DNA of 64,000 nucleotides. Source: Pectobacterium peruviense (GTDB lineage Bacteria; Pseudomonadota; Gammaproteobacteria; Enterobacterales; Enterobacteriaceae). The notes beneath the pieces were generated by a model. It was not told the DNA's origin. It did not search any database and saw only the letters and a program-made list of their open reading frames with translations. The stretch is taken from the NCBI RefSeq assembly GCF_002847345.1, contig NZ_LXFV01000005.1, positions 124,001-188,000 of the forward strand, given 5' to 3'. Position numbers and translations under genes: made by a program. Shown here in pieces: positions 47,703 through 58,030 of this stretch (positions within the stretch are counted from its first letter, which is position 1; the number at the start of each line of letters is the position of its first letter).

Positions 47703-48167
47703 ATGAATTACCACCAATATTATCCCGTCGATGTAGTCAACGGCCCCGGCACCCGCTGCACGCTGTTTGTCGCTGGCTGCGTGCATGAGTGCGTTGGGTG
47801 CTACAACAAAAGCACCTGGCGGCTGAACTCCGGTCAGCCGTTTACACAGGAGCAGGAAGATCAGATCATCGCCGATCTTCAGGATACGCTCATCCCCCGG
47901 CAGGGAATTTCGCTGTCTGGCGGCGATCCGCTACATCCGCAAAATGTGCCTGACATCCTGCGGCTAGTAGAACGTATACGTGCAGAATGCCCCGGTAAAG
48001 ATATCTGGGTTTGGACAGGCTACGTGCTGGCGGACATTACGCCGGAACAACAGCGGGTGGTCGATCTCATCAACGTGTTAGTCGATGGAAAATTTGTGCA
48101 AGATCTGAAAGATCCCGCACTGATTTGGCGCGGCAGCAGCAATCAAGTGGTCCACCGCCTGCGTTGA
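47703..48167 (+). CDS. nrdG: Anaerobic ribonucleotide reductase activating enzyme
   Basis: A 154-aa radical-SAM activase that installs the glycyl radical on NrdD. The CxxxCxxC cluster motif is CVHECVGC near residues 26-33, and SLSGGDPLHPQN is the SAM-binding GGE-like segment. Length equals that of E. coli NrdG. Co-transcribed with nrdD. Confidence 0.97.
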   Translation: MNYHQYYPVDVVNGPGTRCTLFVAGCVHECVGCYNKSTWRLNSGQPFTQEQEDQIIADLQDTLIPRQGISLSGGDPLHPQNVPDILRLVERIRAECPGKDIWVWTGYVLADITPEQQRVVDLINVLVDGKFVQDLKDPALIWRGSSNQVVHRLR

Positions 48168-48178
48168 TTGATAAGCGT

Positions 48179-48832
48179 CTACTGAAGCGGTTGCCACTTC
48201 CCCAGCGAACGTAATTGATCGGACTCCAGTACCGTAACCCGCGCTTTTGGCTCCGGCGAGAACGCTTGATTCAACAACGCCTGCGCCACGGTTTTCCCCT
48301 CAATTGCCCGCCACTTCGCCGGGAATAATCGGAACAGCGGCGCGGCAAGACTCTCCAGTGTGCGACTGTCTTCCCTTTCCCCCAACAGCATCGACGGCTG
48401 TGCCAATGTCAGGTGCTGCCAGCCTTGCTGACGCAGCGATTTTTCCGTTTCCCCCTTCACTCGCGAGTAGAAGAAAGGAGACGTTGCACTCGCGCTCAGT
48501 GAACTGACGACCAAAAGGTGCGTCGCGCCCAGCGCTAGCGCGACTTTTGACCCTTCCACGACCAGCGTGTAATCCACGTAGCGGAAAGCCTGCTTACTGC
48601 CTGCCGTCTTGAGCGTCGAACCCAGGCAACAAAATGCAATATCGACAGGATCGGTCAATTGCGCCAGCGCAGCTGACAGATCGGGATCGTGCGGATTGAC
48701 CACTTTCTCCGAATGCGCCAACGGCTTACGGGTCGGTGCATAGATCGTCTCTACCCGATTATTGGCTTTCAGCAGTTCTAACAATTCGTGCCCCACTAAC
48801 CCTGTTGCACCTAATAACAGTACCCGGCTCAT
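48179..48832 (-). CDS. NAD(P)-binding Rossmann-fold protein, YraR-like
   Basis: A 217-aa atypical short-chain dehydrogenase/NAD(P)H-binding protein. The N-terminal dinucleotide motif is LLLGATGLVGHELL, followed by the CCLGST segment and FFYSRVKGETEKSL, which carries the Tyr/Lys-like pair. It closely resembles E. coli YraR (same NPHDP, PSMLLG and APLFRL blocks). Substrate unknown. The next gene leftward of this strand pair, yhbP, is also near yraR in E. coli, so the two-gene neighbourhood is conserved although it is at a different locus. Confidence 0.85.
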   Translation of the reverse strand: MSRVLLLGATGLVGHELLELLKANNRVETIYAPTRKPLAHSEKVVNPHDPDLSAALAQLTDPVDIAFCCLGSTLKTAGSKQAFRYVDYTLVVEGSKVALALGATHLLVVSSLSASATSPFFYSRVKGETEKSLRQQGWQHLTLAQPSMLLGEREDSRTLESLAAPLFRLFPAKWRAIEGKTVAQALLNQAFSPEPKARVTVLESDQLRSLGKWQPLQ

Positions 48833-48894
48833 TGGCTTTCCCCCTTGCTCTACGTCTTTTGTTATCCCATCTTTTCATGCTGGCATTGTTCTTT

Positions 48895-49365
<471 letters not shown>

Positions 49366-49812
49366 TCAATCCACTTTCTGAACGAACGTATCCTGCCCGA
49401 CCACACGTTGGCCTTGCGCAGAATGCGGCAGCATGGTTTGCAGAGGCTGCCCGGTGTGTTTATCCAATAGCAGAGAGCGGGGTTCCCCTTCAGCGAACAA
49501 CTGCTGCTCGCTCCACTGGCGTAGCGCCACAACGAGCGGAAATAGCTGCTCACCTTTTGGTGTCAGAACATATTCCTGATAGGCCGAGCTTTCGGAAACG
49601 GGCTGAACGGAAAAGATGCCCTCGTCAACCAAGGTACGCAGACGGTCGGTAAGAATATTTTTGGCAACGCCCAAACTGCGCTGAAAATCGCTGAAACGGC
49701 GGCGATTGTCGAAAGCATCCCGGATAATTAGCAATGTCCAACGATCGCCAACCACATCCAGCGCGCGCGCGACGGGACACACATCCTCTTTCAGACTTTT
49801 GCGCTTCACCAT
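49366..49812 (-). CDS. HxlR family transcriptional regulator
   Basis: A 148-aa winged-helix repressor. The signature CPVARALDVVGDRWTLLIIR near the start, RFSDFQRSLGVAKNILTDRL (recognition helix) and YVLTPKGEQLFPLV are typical of HxlR/YtfH regulators, which often respond to redox or aldehyde stress. The family Cys near residue 12 is present. It is divergent from an MFS exporter gene (139 bp between starts) and is its likely regulator. The yhbP gene is directly downstream. Confidence 0.92.
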   Translation of the reverse strand: MVKRKSLKEDVCPVARALDVVGDRWTLLIIRDAFDNRRRFSDFQRSLGVAKNILTDRLRTLVDEGIFSVQPVSESSAYQEYVLTPKGEQLFPLVVALRQWSEQQLFAEGEPRSLLLDKHTGQPLQTMLPHSAQGQRVVGQDTFVQKVD

Positions 49813-49951
49813 GACTATTTCCTCCCCTTTTTCCTGTTCATCCTACCTGCCTTACCCACAAGCTGAAAAACTGACCGCACATTTTCTGGTTGCAGAGTAA
49901 AACCAGATCGTTCATGCTTCAACTGGTTTTATTTTGAAACCAAACTGAGTA

Positions 49952-51235
49952 ATGAAAGCCAATATTATGAAAAATAGTCCTATTCATACCACGTCATCCG
50001 TCACTGAATATGATCTTTACAGCAATGCGCTACCTGCGCAGACGGCATTACCGCGCGCGTTAGTGCTGCTGTTTGCCTGTGCCAGCGCCCTCAGCGTCGC
50101 TAATGTTTATTACGCACAGCCGCTGCTGGATGCGCTATCGATAGATTTTCATATCAGTATCGCCGCCGTTGGCGGCGTGATGACGGCAACACAGCTTGGC
50201 TGTGCGCTGGCGTTAATTCTGCTGGTGCCGTTAGGTGACATCCTCAATCGACGCAATTTGATGTTGGTACAGTTGAGTGGGCTAATTGTGGCGCTGATTG
50301 CCGTTGGGTTAGCCACCACATCCCTGTATTTATTGATCAGCATGCTAGCCGTGGGCATGTTCGGTACGGCCATGACTCAGGGTCTGATTGCTTATGCCGC
50401 GACCGCTGCCGCACCGCAGGAGCGTGGGCGCGTTGTGGGAGCCGCGCAGGGCGGCGTGGTGATTGGGCTTTTGCTCGCTCGCGTACTGTCCGGTTTCATC
50501 GCTGATATGGCAGGCTGGCGCAGCGTGTACTTCTTTTCCGCACTGCTGATGCTCCTGCTTGCCACGCTTTTATGGCGCGCACTGCCACATCAGCCGCTAG
50601 CCCAACAGCGCCCGCATTATTCCGCGCTACTACTTTCGATGCTGACCCTGCTGCGTAAAGAACGCGTGTTGCAAATACGCGGCGTCATCGCTTTACTGAT
50701 GTTTGCTGCCCTGAGCATTTTTTGGAGCGCGCTCGTTTTACCGCTAAGCCGCGAACCTTATTTCTTTTCTCATACGGTTATCGGCGCGTTTGGTCTGGTG
50801 GGTATTCTCGGCGCACTGGCGGCAGTGAAAGCAGGCTCGCTGGCCGATAAGGGCCGCGAACAGTGGGTCAGCGGCATCGCCCTATTATTGCTGCTGGCAT
50901 CGTGGCTGCCGCTGTGGCTAGCACCCTATTCTCTCTTCGCTTTGGTGGTCGGCATCATCGTTCTCGATCTGGGCGGACAGGCCATTCACGTTACCAACCA
51001 AAGCATGATTTTCAAGACGCATCCCGATGCACACAGCCGTTTGGTTGGCTGCTATATGCTGTTTTATAGCATCGGTAGCGGCCTTGGCGCGATGGCAACG
51101 ACAGTGGCATATGACGCTGCTGGCTGGTCAGGCGTATGCCTTCTTGGCGCCGCCGTCAGCCTGTTGGCATTACTCTTCTGGAAAATGACGTTGCACGTTT
51201 CAGCGCCGTCATCGACCGCATTCACACCGTCATGA
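49952..51235 (+). CDS. MFS transporter (drug:H+ antiporter-like)
   Basis: A 427-aa protein with 12 predicted membrane helices and a ~35-residue cytosolic N-terminus. The motif A loop GDILNRRNLM follows helix 2, and the family segment ANVYYAQPLLDAL is in helix 1. It resembles DHA1-type exporters. Divergent from the HxlR regulator and 32 bp upstream of a PLP decarboxylase gene, so it may export the decarboxylation product or exchange it for the substrate. An alternative start is the ATG five codons later (49967). Confidence 0.88.
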   Translation: MKANIMKNSPIHTTSSVTEYDLYSNALPAQTALPRALVLLFACASALSVANVYYAQPLLDALSIDFHISIAAVGGVMTATQLGCALALILLVPLGDILNRRNLMLVQLSGLIVALIAVGLATTSLYLLISMLAVGMFGTAMTQGLIAYAATAAAPQERGRVVGAAQGGVVIGLLLARVLSGFIADMAGWRSVYFFSALLMLLLATLLWRALPHQPLAQQRPHYSALLLSMLTLLRKERVLQIRGVIALLMFAALSIFWSALVLPLSREPYFFSHTVIGAFGLVGILGALAAVKAGSLADKGREQWVSGIALLLLLASWLPLWLAPYSLFALVVGIIVLDLGGQAIHVTNQSMIFKTHPDAHSRLVGCYMLFYSIGSGLGAMATTVAYDAAGWSGVCLLGAAVSLLALLFWKMTLHVSAPSSTAFTPS

Positions 51236-51267
51236 TAACGGAAACGATTCTTGATAAAGGAAAAACC

Positions 51268-52620
51268 ATGAACGAACTGACATTACTGGCTGATGCCGAT
51301 GAGCGCGGTAGACGTTATCTGGCGGGGAATACACAGCGTCGGGTTTTTCCCGATGCCGATGCCCTCGCAGGGCTAGCGCGTTTTGATGAAGTGCTGCCGC
51401 AACAAGGTTTCTCGCCTGAAGACACCCTAACGCTACTGGATGAGGTCGGTTCACCCGCCACCACCGCTTCTAATGGCCCGAACTATTTCGGCTTTGTTAT
51501 CGGTGCGACATTGCCAGTTGCCGCTGCCTCCGAGCGATTGATGATCGCCTGGGATCAGTGTGCGTCCACCTTTGATAATTCGCCGGTATCCGCCACGCTG
51601 GAACGCCTCGCCAGCCGTTGGGTGCTTGATATCCTGAATTTACCGACAGAAAGTGCCGTTGGTTTCGGCACCAGCGCCACCGCCTGCACCCTTTCTTGTC
51701 TGGTCGCCGCACGCCGTGATCTGTTGGCAAAACAGGGCTGGGATTTTGACAACGATGGGCTACTCGGCGCACCTGAGATTAAGGTTGTGATTTCAGCACT
51801 GACGCACATTACCGTGAAAAAAGCGCTGCGCGTGCTTGGCTTTGGGCTACGCCATGTCATCGTCGCACCTGTTAATGCGTTTGGGCAGATCGATGTAACA
51901 CAGCTTCCTCCGCTCGACGAGCGCACCATTCTTTGTTTGCAGGCTGGTGAGGTAAACACGGGCGAATTTGATGACTTTGCACAAATCATTCCGCTCGCTA
52001 AAGCGGCAGGAGCTTGGGTTCACGTTGATGGGGCGTTCGGGCTCTGGGCCAGAGCCTCATCTCACGCGGCACTCACTGCGGGTATCGAACTGGCCGACAG
52101 TTGGACAACGGACGCGCATAAATGGCTAAACACCCCCTACGACTGCGCGATGGCGATTTGCCGAAATGCGGACGCGTTAGCCGAGGCGATGAACGCGGAT
52201 GCGGTTTACTCAAGCGCGGCACGCGATGCCCAGAAGAATCTAACGCTCGAATTTTCCCGTCGCCCGCGTGGGATTCCCGTATGGGCGGCATTGCGTACAT
52301 TGGGGCGTGACGGCGTGGCTGAGATGATCGAACGACACTGCCGGCAGGCAACGTGGATCGCCGACGGCCTGCGCCATGCGGGTTTTGAGATAGTAAATCG
52401 GGTGGTGCTCAATCAGGTTCTGCTGCGTGGGGAAACCGACAGCCAAACGACGGCAATACGGGAAGCGTTACAGGCTTCGGGCAAGGCATGGTTTGGCGGC
52501 ACTGTCTGGCAAGGGCGTCCGGCATTACGAATCAGCGTCTCATCCTGGCGTACACAGGACGACAACGTGCAGGCGCTGATCGCGCTGCTGACGGAGATCA
52601 AAGCTCAAACCCCACGCTGA
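51268..52620 (+). CDS. PLP-dependent group II decarboxylase family protein
   Basis: A 450-aa enzyme of the glutamate/aromatic-amino-acid decarboxylase fold. The PLP Lys is in TTDAHKWLNTPYDCAM near residue 290, with AWVHVDGAFG supplying the pyridine-ring Asp. The N-terminal conserved block SNGPNYFGFVIGATLP is typical of the branch often annotated only as 'aspartate aminotransferase family'. The frame is open from 51136, inside the MFS gene; the ATG at 51268 follows AAAGGA and begins MNELTLLADADERGRR. It forms an operon with the exporter. Substrate unknown. Confidence 0.88.
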   Translation: MNELTLLADADERGRRYLAGNTQRRVFPDADALAGLARFDEVLPQQGFSPEDTLTLLDEVGSPATTASNGPNYFGFVIGATLPVAAASERLMIAWDQCASTFDNSPVSATLERLASRWVLDILNLPTESAVGFGTSATACTLSCLVAARRDLLAKQGWDFDNDGLLGAPEIKVVISALTHITVKKALRVLGFGLRHVIVAPVNAFGQIDVTQLPPLDERTILCLQAGEVNTGEFDDFAQIIPLAKAAGAWVHVDGAFGLWARASSHAALTAGIELADSWTTDAHKWLNTPYDCAMAICRNADALAEAMNADAVYSSAARDAQKNLTLEFSRRPRGIPVWAALRTLGRDGVAEMIERHCRQATWIADGLRHAGFEIVNRVVLNQVLLRGETDSQTTAIREALQASGKAWFGGTVWQGRPALRISVSSWRTQDDNVQALIALLTEIKAQTPR

Positions 52621-52637
52621 TCGAGGTATAAAACGAC

Positions 52638-52660
52638 TATCCCCGCAAACGCGGGGACAG
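52638..52660. repeat. CRISPR-repeat-like GC hairpin (copy 1)
   Basis: ctATCCCCGC-aaa-CGCGGGGAcag: the two arms equal those of the type I-E repeat, with an altered loop. It lies 17 bp after the decarboxylase stop and could simply be its terminator stem, although no T-tract follows. Confidence 0.35.
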
Positions 52661-52701
52661 GGGGGAAGGATGACGTCATCAGGCCATTGCGTACCGATGT
52701 G

Positions 52702-53160
52702 CTAGACGTAAACGCTAATGCTGGAGACTTGTCCCTGAAAGCGATTCAACGCCTCTGCCGCACGTTGCAGACTTTCGGTATTTTGCACTTCACTACGGGA
52801 TGACGCGCCCGCGACACCTTGCTGAATAGTGTCGAAAACATTAATCGGCTGGAATACATTAGAAGGTGGAATACTCCCACCTTCAGCTGGCGGCGAGGAG
52901 ATAAAACCCAGCAGCGCGGAGCCTTCTTCCCGCCCCAATTGCCCGCTGCTAACCAGACTACCGACCGTTTCGTACAGTTCGGCAGGACTAATGCGGGTGA
53001 AATCATACCGCGTCGTCTCACCGGCAGGAACGGCACCACTGCCCGCCTGATAAGACTGAAGCTGTTCGGACAGCGCCACTTTCTCGGCATGCTCTGTAGA
53101 ACGCTTCGCCATCACCTGCTGGCTGGCAAAGACGGACGACTCTGCGGCTTCAACTTTCAT
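52702..53160 (-). CDS. Hypothetical protein, unassigned
   Basis: A 152-aa protein I do not recognise. No signal peptide or membrane helix. The N-terminal half is polar (SQQVMAKRSTEHAEKVALSE) and probably helical. A central segment ISPAELYETVGSLVSSGQLG, then GREEGSALLGFI, resembles a small helical domain; the remainder is Ser/Gln-rich and low in complexity. A strong AGGAGGTGAT ribosome site precedes the ATG (53162-53171 on the minus strand), which supports a real, well-translated gene. Single gene in an accessory stretch. Function unknown. Confidence 0.65.
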   Translation of the reverse strand: MKVEAAESSVFASQQVMAKRSTEHAEKVALSEQLQSYQAGSGAVPAGETTRYDFTRISPAELYETVGSLVSSGQLGREEGSALLGFISSPPAEGGSIPPSNVFQPINVFDTIQQGVAGASSRSEVQNTESLQRAAEALNRFQGQVSSISVYV

Positions 53161-53294
53161 ATCACCTCCTTACGGGTAACGTATGGAAGACAAAAACTCA
53201 TTGGCATAGTGCCTCACCAGTACGGTGAGCACAAAAATAGCGTTCTTTAATACTGACACGCAATCCACCATCGCGCCAGCCAGAAGCGGGATTT

Positions 53295-53337
53295 GGTTAC
53301 GCTGGCGCGGGGAGCACTATGATGATGCGGGGAACAC
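53295..53337. repeat. Degenerate CRISPR-repeat-like sequence (copy 2)
   Basis: GGTTAC-GCTGGCGCGGGGAGCAC (53295-53317) matches a type I-E repeat with a short internal deletion, and GCGGGGAACAC (53327-53337) repeats its 3' end 10 bp later. An inverted repeat CACTATA/TATAGTG (53335-53351) follows. No regular spacers. Confidence 0.45.
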
Positions 53338-53395
53338 TATACTATATAGTGCAGTGCATCATGCTGCTCTTAGCAATAATCGCCGAACCAGCGTG

Positions 53396-53812
53396 TTAAT
53401 CGACAAAAGCACTCACGGGAATATTGAATCGCTTAGCGAGTGCCCTCATGTGAGCAAGTGTTAACGTACGCTCACCATTTAGAATACGGGATACCAGAGA
53501 CTTTTTACCGATCTCAGCTTCAAAATCACTCTGCATTAGCTGGTGCTGATCCATGAGGACACGTAGCAAAGCGATACCGGCAGGGAGTGCCTTAATACGT
53601 TCGTTGAAGGCTGCAAACTCCGGCGCATCATTTTCGTATTGATCAATTTTGGCAGTCAGCATATCGATTAGCGAACTATCTGGCTCACTCTCGATCAGAT
53701 ATTCAGTGAGTTTCAGTGCATCCTCATAATCCTTACGAGAGGTGCTGCCTCCGAGAAAAGGGACGATACTCGTCAGATCGTTAGCTGCCTTGATGGCGTC
53801 TGAATATATCAT
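53396..53812 (-). CDS. higA: HigA-type antitoxin (XRE helix-turn-helix)
   Basis: A 138-aa protein with an N-terminal dimer/toxin-neutralising part and a C-terminal Xre helix-turn-helix (MQSDFEAEIGKKSLVSRIL, then LTLAHMRALAKRF), like E. coli HigA (138 aa). It binds HigB and represses the operon. Its ATG overlaps the higB stop by 4 bp, with the toxin gene first, the normal higBA order. Confidence 0.93.
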   Translation of the reverse strand: MIYSDAIKAANDLTSIVPFLGGSTSRKDYEDALKLTEYLIESEPDSSLIDMLTAKIDQYENDAPEFAAFNERIKALPAGIALLRVLMDQHQLMQSDFEAEIGKKSLVSRILNGERTLTLAHMRALAKRFNIPVSAFVD

Positions 53813-54120
53813 TCTTTATTCCTCCGGTAATGCTCTGTCAGCCTGTCGTACTCTGCATGGGATGTTATGTGTTTGATGAAGATTTTTCCTCGCTCAAAAT
53901 CAGCAAAAAACATCACTCGAAGATGCCCACCACCGATATCAATAACCCACCACTTTTCCCGATATTTCATCCTGTCTAAGCTGGGAAAGCGATTTTTCAT
54001 ATCGTCCGGCGTTGCGTACATTTCGCGTTTTATAACTCGATATAGGTCAGCAAGTGCTGCCGCCTGATTCGGAAACTGGTTGGTTGCAGTGTCAAAAGGT
54101 GCCCGAGAAATCACATGCAT
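53809..54120 (-). CDS. higB: HigB-type mRNA interferase toxin
   Basis: A 103-aa ribosome-dependent RNase of the RelE superfamily. Recognisable blocks are FPSLDRMKYREKWWVIDIGG, HLRVMFFADF and the terminal FIKHITSHAEYDRLTEHYR (catalytic His/Tyr region), matching E. coli HigB in length (104 aa). First gene of higBA. The palindrome at 54140-54154 is a probable HigA operator. Confidence 0.93.
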   Translation of the reverse strand: MHVISRAPFDTATNQFPNQAAALADLYRVIKREMYATPDDMKNRFPSLDRMKYREKWWVIDIGGGHLRVMFFADFERGKIFIKHITSHAEYDRLTEHYRRNKE

Positions 54121-54139
54121 CCTGATTCATTCCCTTTTG

Positions 54140-54154
54140 TTTCCAAATTGGAAA
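54140..54154. promoter_or_regulatory. Candidate HigA operator
   Basis: TTTCCAAATTGGAAA: 7-bp perfect arms around one base, about 20 bp upstream of higB, suited to autoregulation by a dimeric Xre protein. Confidence 0.65.
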
Positions 54155-54218
54155 TAATATGCCGTAAACGGAACGAGTTGACAATAAGGAAACCCGTATA
54201 ATTTACATTCCTGATATT

Positions 54219-54248
54219 CGGTTTATTCCCCGCTAGCGCGGGGAATAC
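54219..54248. repeat. Solo type I-E CRISPR-repeat-like sequence (copy 3)
   Basis: CGGTTTAT-T-CCCCGCTAGCGCGGGGAATAC: compared with the usual 29-nt enterobacterial I-E repeat it has one inserted T and two substitutions (CTGGCG to CTAGCG; AACAC to AATAC). A single unit without an adjacent second repeat or cas genes. Confidence 0.55.
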
Positions 54249-54279
54249 GGAGATCGCATTCAGATGGTAAGAACGAGCC

Positions 54280-55008
54280 TCACACAGTCGGCGCATTACT
54301 CGCTAGTGCAACGACGTTCTCTTGTTCTGCGGGAGCTTTGCTGGTTTTCTCTTTTTTCTTTTCCACATAGGTCAGTTTTTCCTGACTCTGCGTCGGTGGG
54401 GTCACCGGGTGGGATTGGCCAGTGAAGATGCCACCCTTTTCGATGGAAAGTTCATCGGTGAAGATATCGCCGAACACTTTTCCTTGCGCCAGAATCGCCA
54501 CAACGCTGGCGACTACGCGTCCTTCCACACGACCGTTGATGACGATCTGCTGCGATCTCATTTCGCCGTTTATCTGGCCGGTGTGCTCCACTTTAATCGT
54601 GTTATCACACTGCACGTCACCTTCTACCTGACCTTCCACAGTGATGTTGCCATCAACGGACAAAGAGCCCGTCATACGCGCGCCCTGAGAAATGAAGGTA
54701 TCCTTTTTCACACGCACAGGGTTCACTGAATTAATCAACTCGTTCGATGGGCTGATAGCGGGAGAGCTGTTTATTTCACTGCGCCCTTGCGGTTCTTTTA
54801 CATCTTTTTTATTTTTATCAAATGAAAACATCATGTTATTCCTTTTAACAGTATAGAAAAATGCAATCACGGCACTTGCGGCCAACATGGCAGCCACTCC
54901 TTGACCGTAATAGTGAAGGGGAAATTCGCTATAAATATCAACAAGCCAGACGACAACTAATAAAGCCCATATCGCCCATATTCCCCAAAGCAGGTTGTAA
55001 TTACGCAC
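54280..55008 (-). CDS. Membrane-anchored bactofilin (polymer-forming cytoskeletal protein)
   Basis: A 242-aa protein. Two N-terminal membrane helices (about 7-25 and 35-54, NLLWGIWAIWALLVVVWLV and GVAAMLAASAVIAFFYTV) are followed by a linker and a bactofilin beta-helix domain (about 105-200) with the repeating pattern GSLSVDGNITVEGQVEGDV, INGEMRSQQIVINGRVEG and GKVFGDI. The tail is Lys/Glu-rich. Bactofilins polymerise without nucleotide and scaffold cell-envelope enzymes. The start is GTG at 55008 with a weak ribosome site; a much stronger one (GGAGAAGG, 55043-55050) precedes an out-of-frame ATG at 55040. Single gene. Confidence 0.85.
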   Translation of the reverse strand: MRNYNLLWGIWAIWALLVVVWLVDIYSEFPLHYYGQGVAAMLAASAVIAFFYTVKRNNMMFSFDKNKKDVKEPQGRSEINSSPAISPSNELINSVNPVRVKKDTFISQGARMTGSLSVDGNITVEGQVEGDVQCDNTIKVEHTGQINGEMRSQQIVINGRVEGRVVASVVAILAQGKVFGDIFTDELSIEKGGIFTGQSHPVTPPTQSQEKLTYVEKKKEKTSKAPAEQENVVALASNAPTV

Positions 55009-55302
55009 CGGGATAAACCCAGAAAGAGGTGGGGTAACGCATATCCTTCTCCATTCGTCCTTTTTGCTGCTTAATTTCCAGATTAATTCTGGCCACGCCC
55101 CATAACTATCGGATGGTAAGCCCTTTTATTTAGTCCAATGACCGTGGCAACGTGATGACTATCGCATAAATTTTCGCCAATACGGTGTGGAAATGTGAGT
55201 TTTATTGATGTGGGTGCATCTCTTCGGTGAAGAGTATTGCGCAGCTAAACCGATTCTTCTATTTTAGCAAACAGTCTGACTATCGTTGATAAGAGTAACT
55301 TT
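55009..55302. promoter_or_regulatory. Divergent bactofilin-scrK control region with ScrR operator
   Basis: 294 bp between divergent genes. AGCTAAACCGATTCT at 55243-55257 resembles the ScrR half-palindrome (ideal GCTAAACCGGTTTAGC), 46 bp before scrK. TGTGAG at 55195-55200 could be half of a CRP site. On the bactofilin side the reading frame stays open for ~40 codons upstream of the GTG without a usual start codon. Confidence 0.6.
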
Positions 55303-56238
55303 ATGGCAAACAGAATTTGGGTCATGGGCGACGCCGTTGTCGATCTCATCCCGGAAGATACGGAACGCTATCTGAAATGCCCCGGCGGTGCACCAGCCAA
55401 TGTCGCGGTTGGCATTGCCAGACTGGGGGGAAGCAGCGCTTTTGTCGGCCGCGTCGGTGACGATGTTTTTGGCCATTTCCTGAAAACGGTGCTGGAACAG
55501 GAAAACGTCGATACCTATCACATGACGTACGACAAACACCACCGCACATCAACCGTGGTCGTGAGCCTTGATGACGCGGGTGAACGCACCTTCACGTTTA
55601 TGGTGCGCCCGAGTGCCGACCTGTTCTTACAACCGGAAGATCTGCCGGTATTCAACCGGAGAGAATGGCTGCACCTCTGTTCTATTGCACTGTCGCAGGA
55701 ACCGTCGCGCAGTACGGCGTTTGAGGCAATGCGGCAGATTAAAGCCGCGCTGGGGCGAGTTTGCTTCGACCCCAATATCCGTGACGACCTCTGGCAGAGC
55801 GAGCAGGAACTGCGCGACTGCCTGACACAAGCGCTGATGCTGGCTGATGTGGTGAAACTGTCGCGCGAGGAGCTGACCTTCCTCTGTCCAACAGCGGATG
55901 TTGAAGAAGGGATCCAGCAGTTCATGCAGCGCTACCCCACTCGGCTATTGCTGGTGACGCTGGGCAGCGAAGGCGTCTGGCTGCACGATCGCCACCAGCT
56001 ACAACACTTTGCTGCGCCGTCGGTAACACCTGTCGATACCACGGGTGCAGGGGATGCCTTCGTTGCCGGTTTGCTGCACGGCCTGGCGGAATATGACGAT
56101 TTATCGCAGCCGCTGAGCTGGGACCCGATTATCGAGCAGGCGCAGCAGTGTGGCGCACTGGCTACTACGGCAAAAGGCGCGATGACAGCACTCCCCTACG
56201 CGCAGCAATTGCACACCCTCCCCGTAGCCAAGCCCTAA
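55303..56238 (+). CDS. scrK: Fructokinase of the sucrose regulon
   Basis: A 311-aa PfkB-family sugar kinase that phosphorylates the fructose released when sucrose-6-phosphate is hydrolysed. The N-terminal sugar-binding motif GGAPANVAVGIARLGG and the C-terminal ATP/catalytic motif DTTGAGDAFVAG are clear. First gene of scrKYABR; ScrR operators lie upstream of it and of scrY. Good ATG, with weak SD (AGAGTAAC). Confidence 0.95.
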   Translation: MANRIWVMGDAVVDLIPEDTERYLKCPGGAPANVAVGIARLGGSSAFVGRVGDDVFGHFLKTVLEQENVDTYHMTYDKHHRTSTVVVSLDDAGERTFTFMVRPSADLFLQPEDLPVFNRREWLHLCSIALSQEPSRSTAFEAMRQIKAALGRVCFDPNIRDDLWQSEQELRDCLTQALMLADVVKLSREELTFLCPTADVEEGIQQFMQRYPTRLLLVTLGSEGVWLHDRHQLQHFAAPSVTPVDTTGAGDAFVAGLLHGLAEYDDLSQPLSWDPIIEQAQQCGALATTAKGAMTALPYAQQLHTLPVAKP

Positions 56239-56347
56239 CCCTTCGGCTCATGCGGTTACCGCCCGGTTTTGTAGCCAGGATCACAGTTACAGAATCGGGT
56301 GAGTGAAATTTCTTGCTAACCCTTCTGCTGGCTTTTATTTTCCTCAT

Positions 56348-57960
<1,613 letters not shown>

Positions 57961-57975
57961 TCATTAGCCAGCCTT

Positions 57976-58002
57976 AGCGTCGATTACGCTGTGATCGACG
58001 CT
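57976..58002 (+). terminator. Intra-operon hairpin between scrY and scrA
   Basis: Perfect 9-bp arms AGCGTCGAT/ATCGACGCT, 16 bp after scrY, no T-tract. It probably stabilises the upstream mRNA or partially attenuates. Confidence 0.55.
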
Positions 58003-58030
58003 GAAGAAACAGCATATATAGAGGAATAAC

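Noticed and set aside
52638..54248. A true CRISPR array
   Set aside because: Repeat-like units are hundreds of bases apart with no regular 32-nt spacers and no cas genes.
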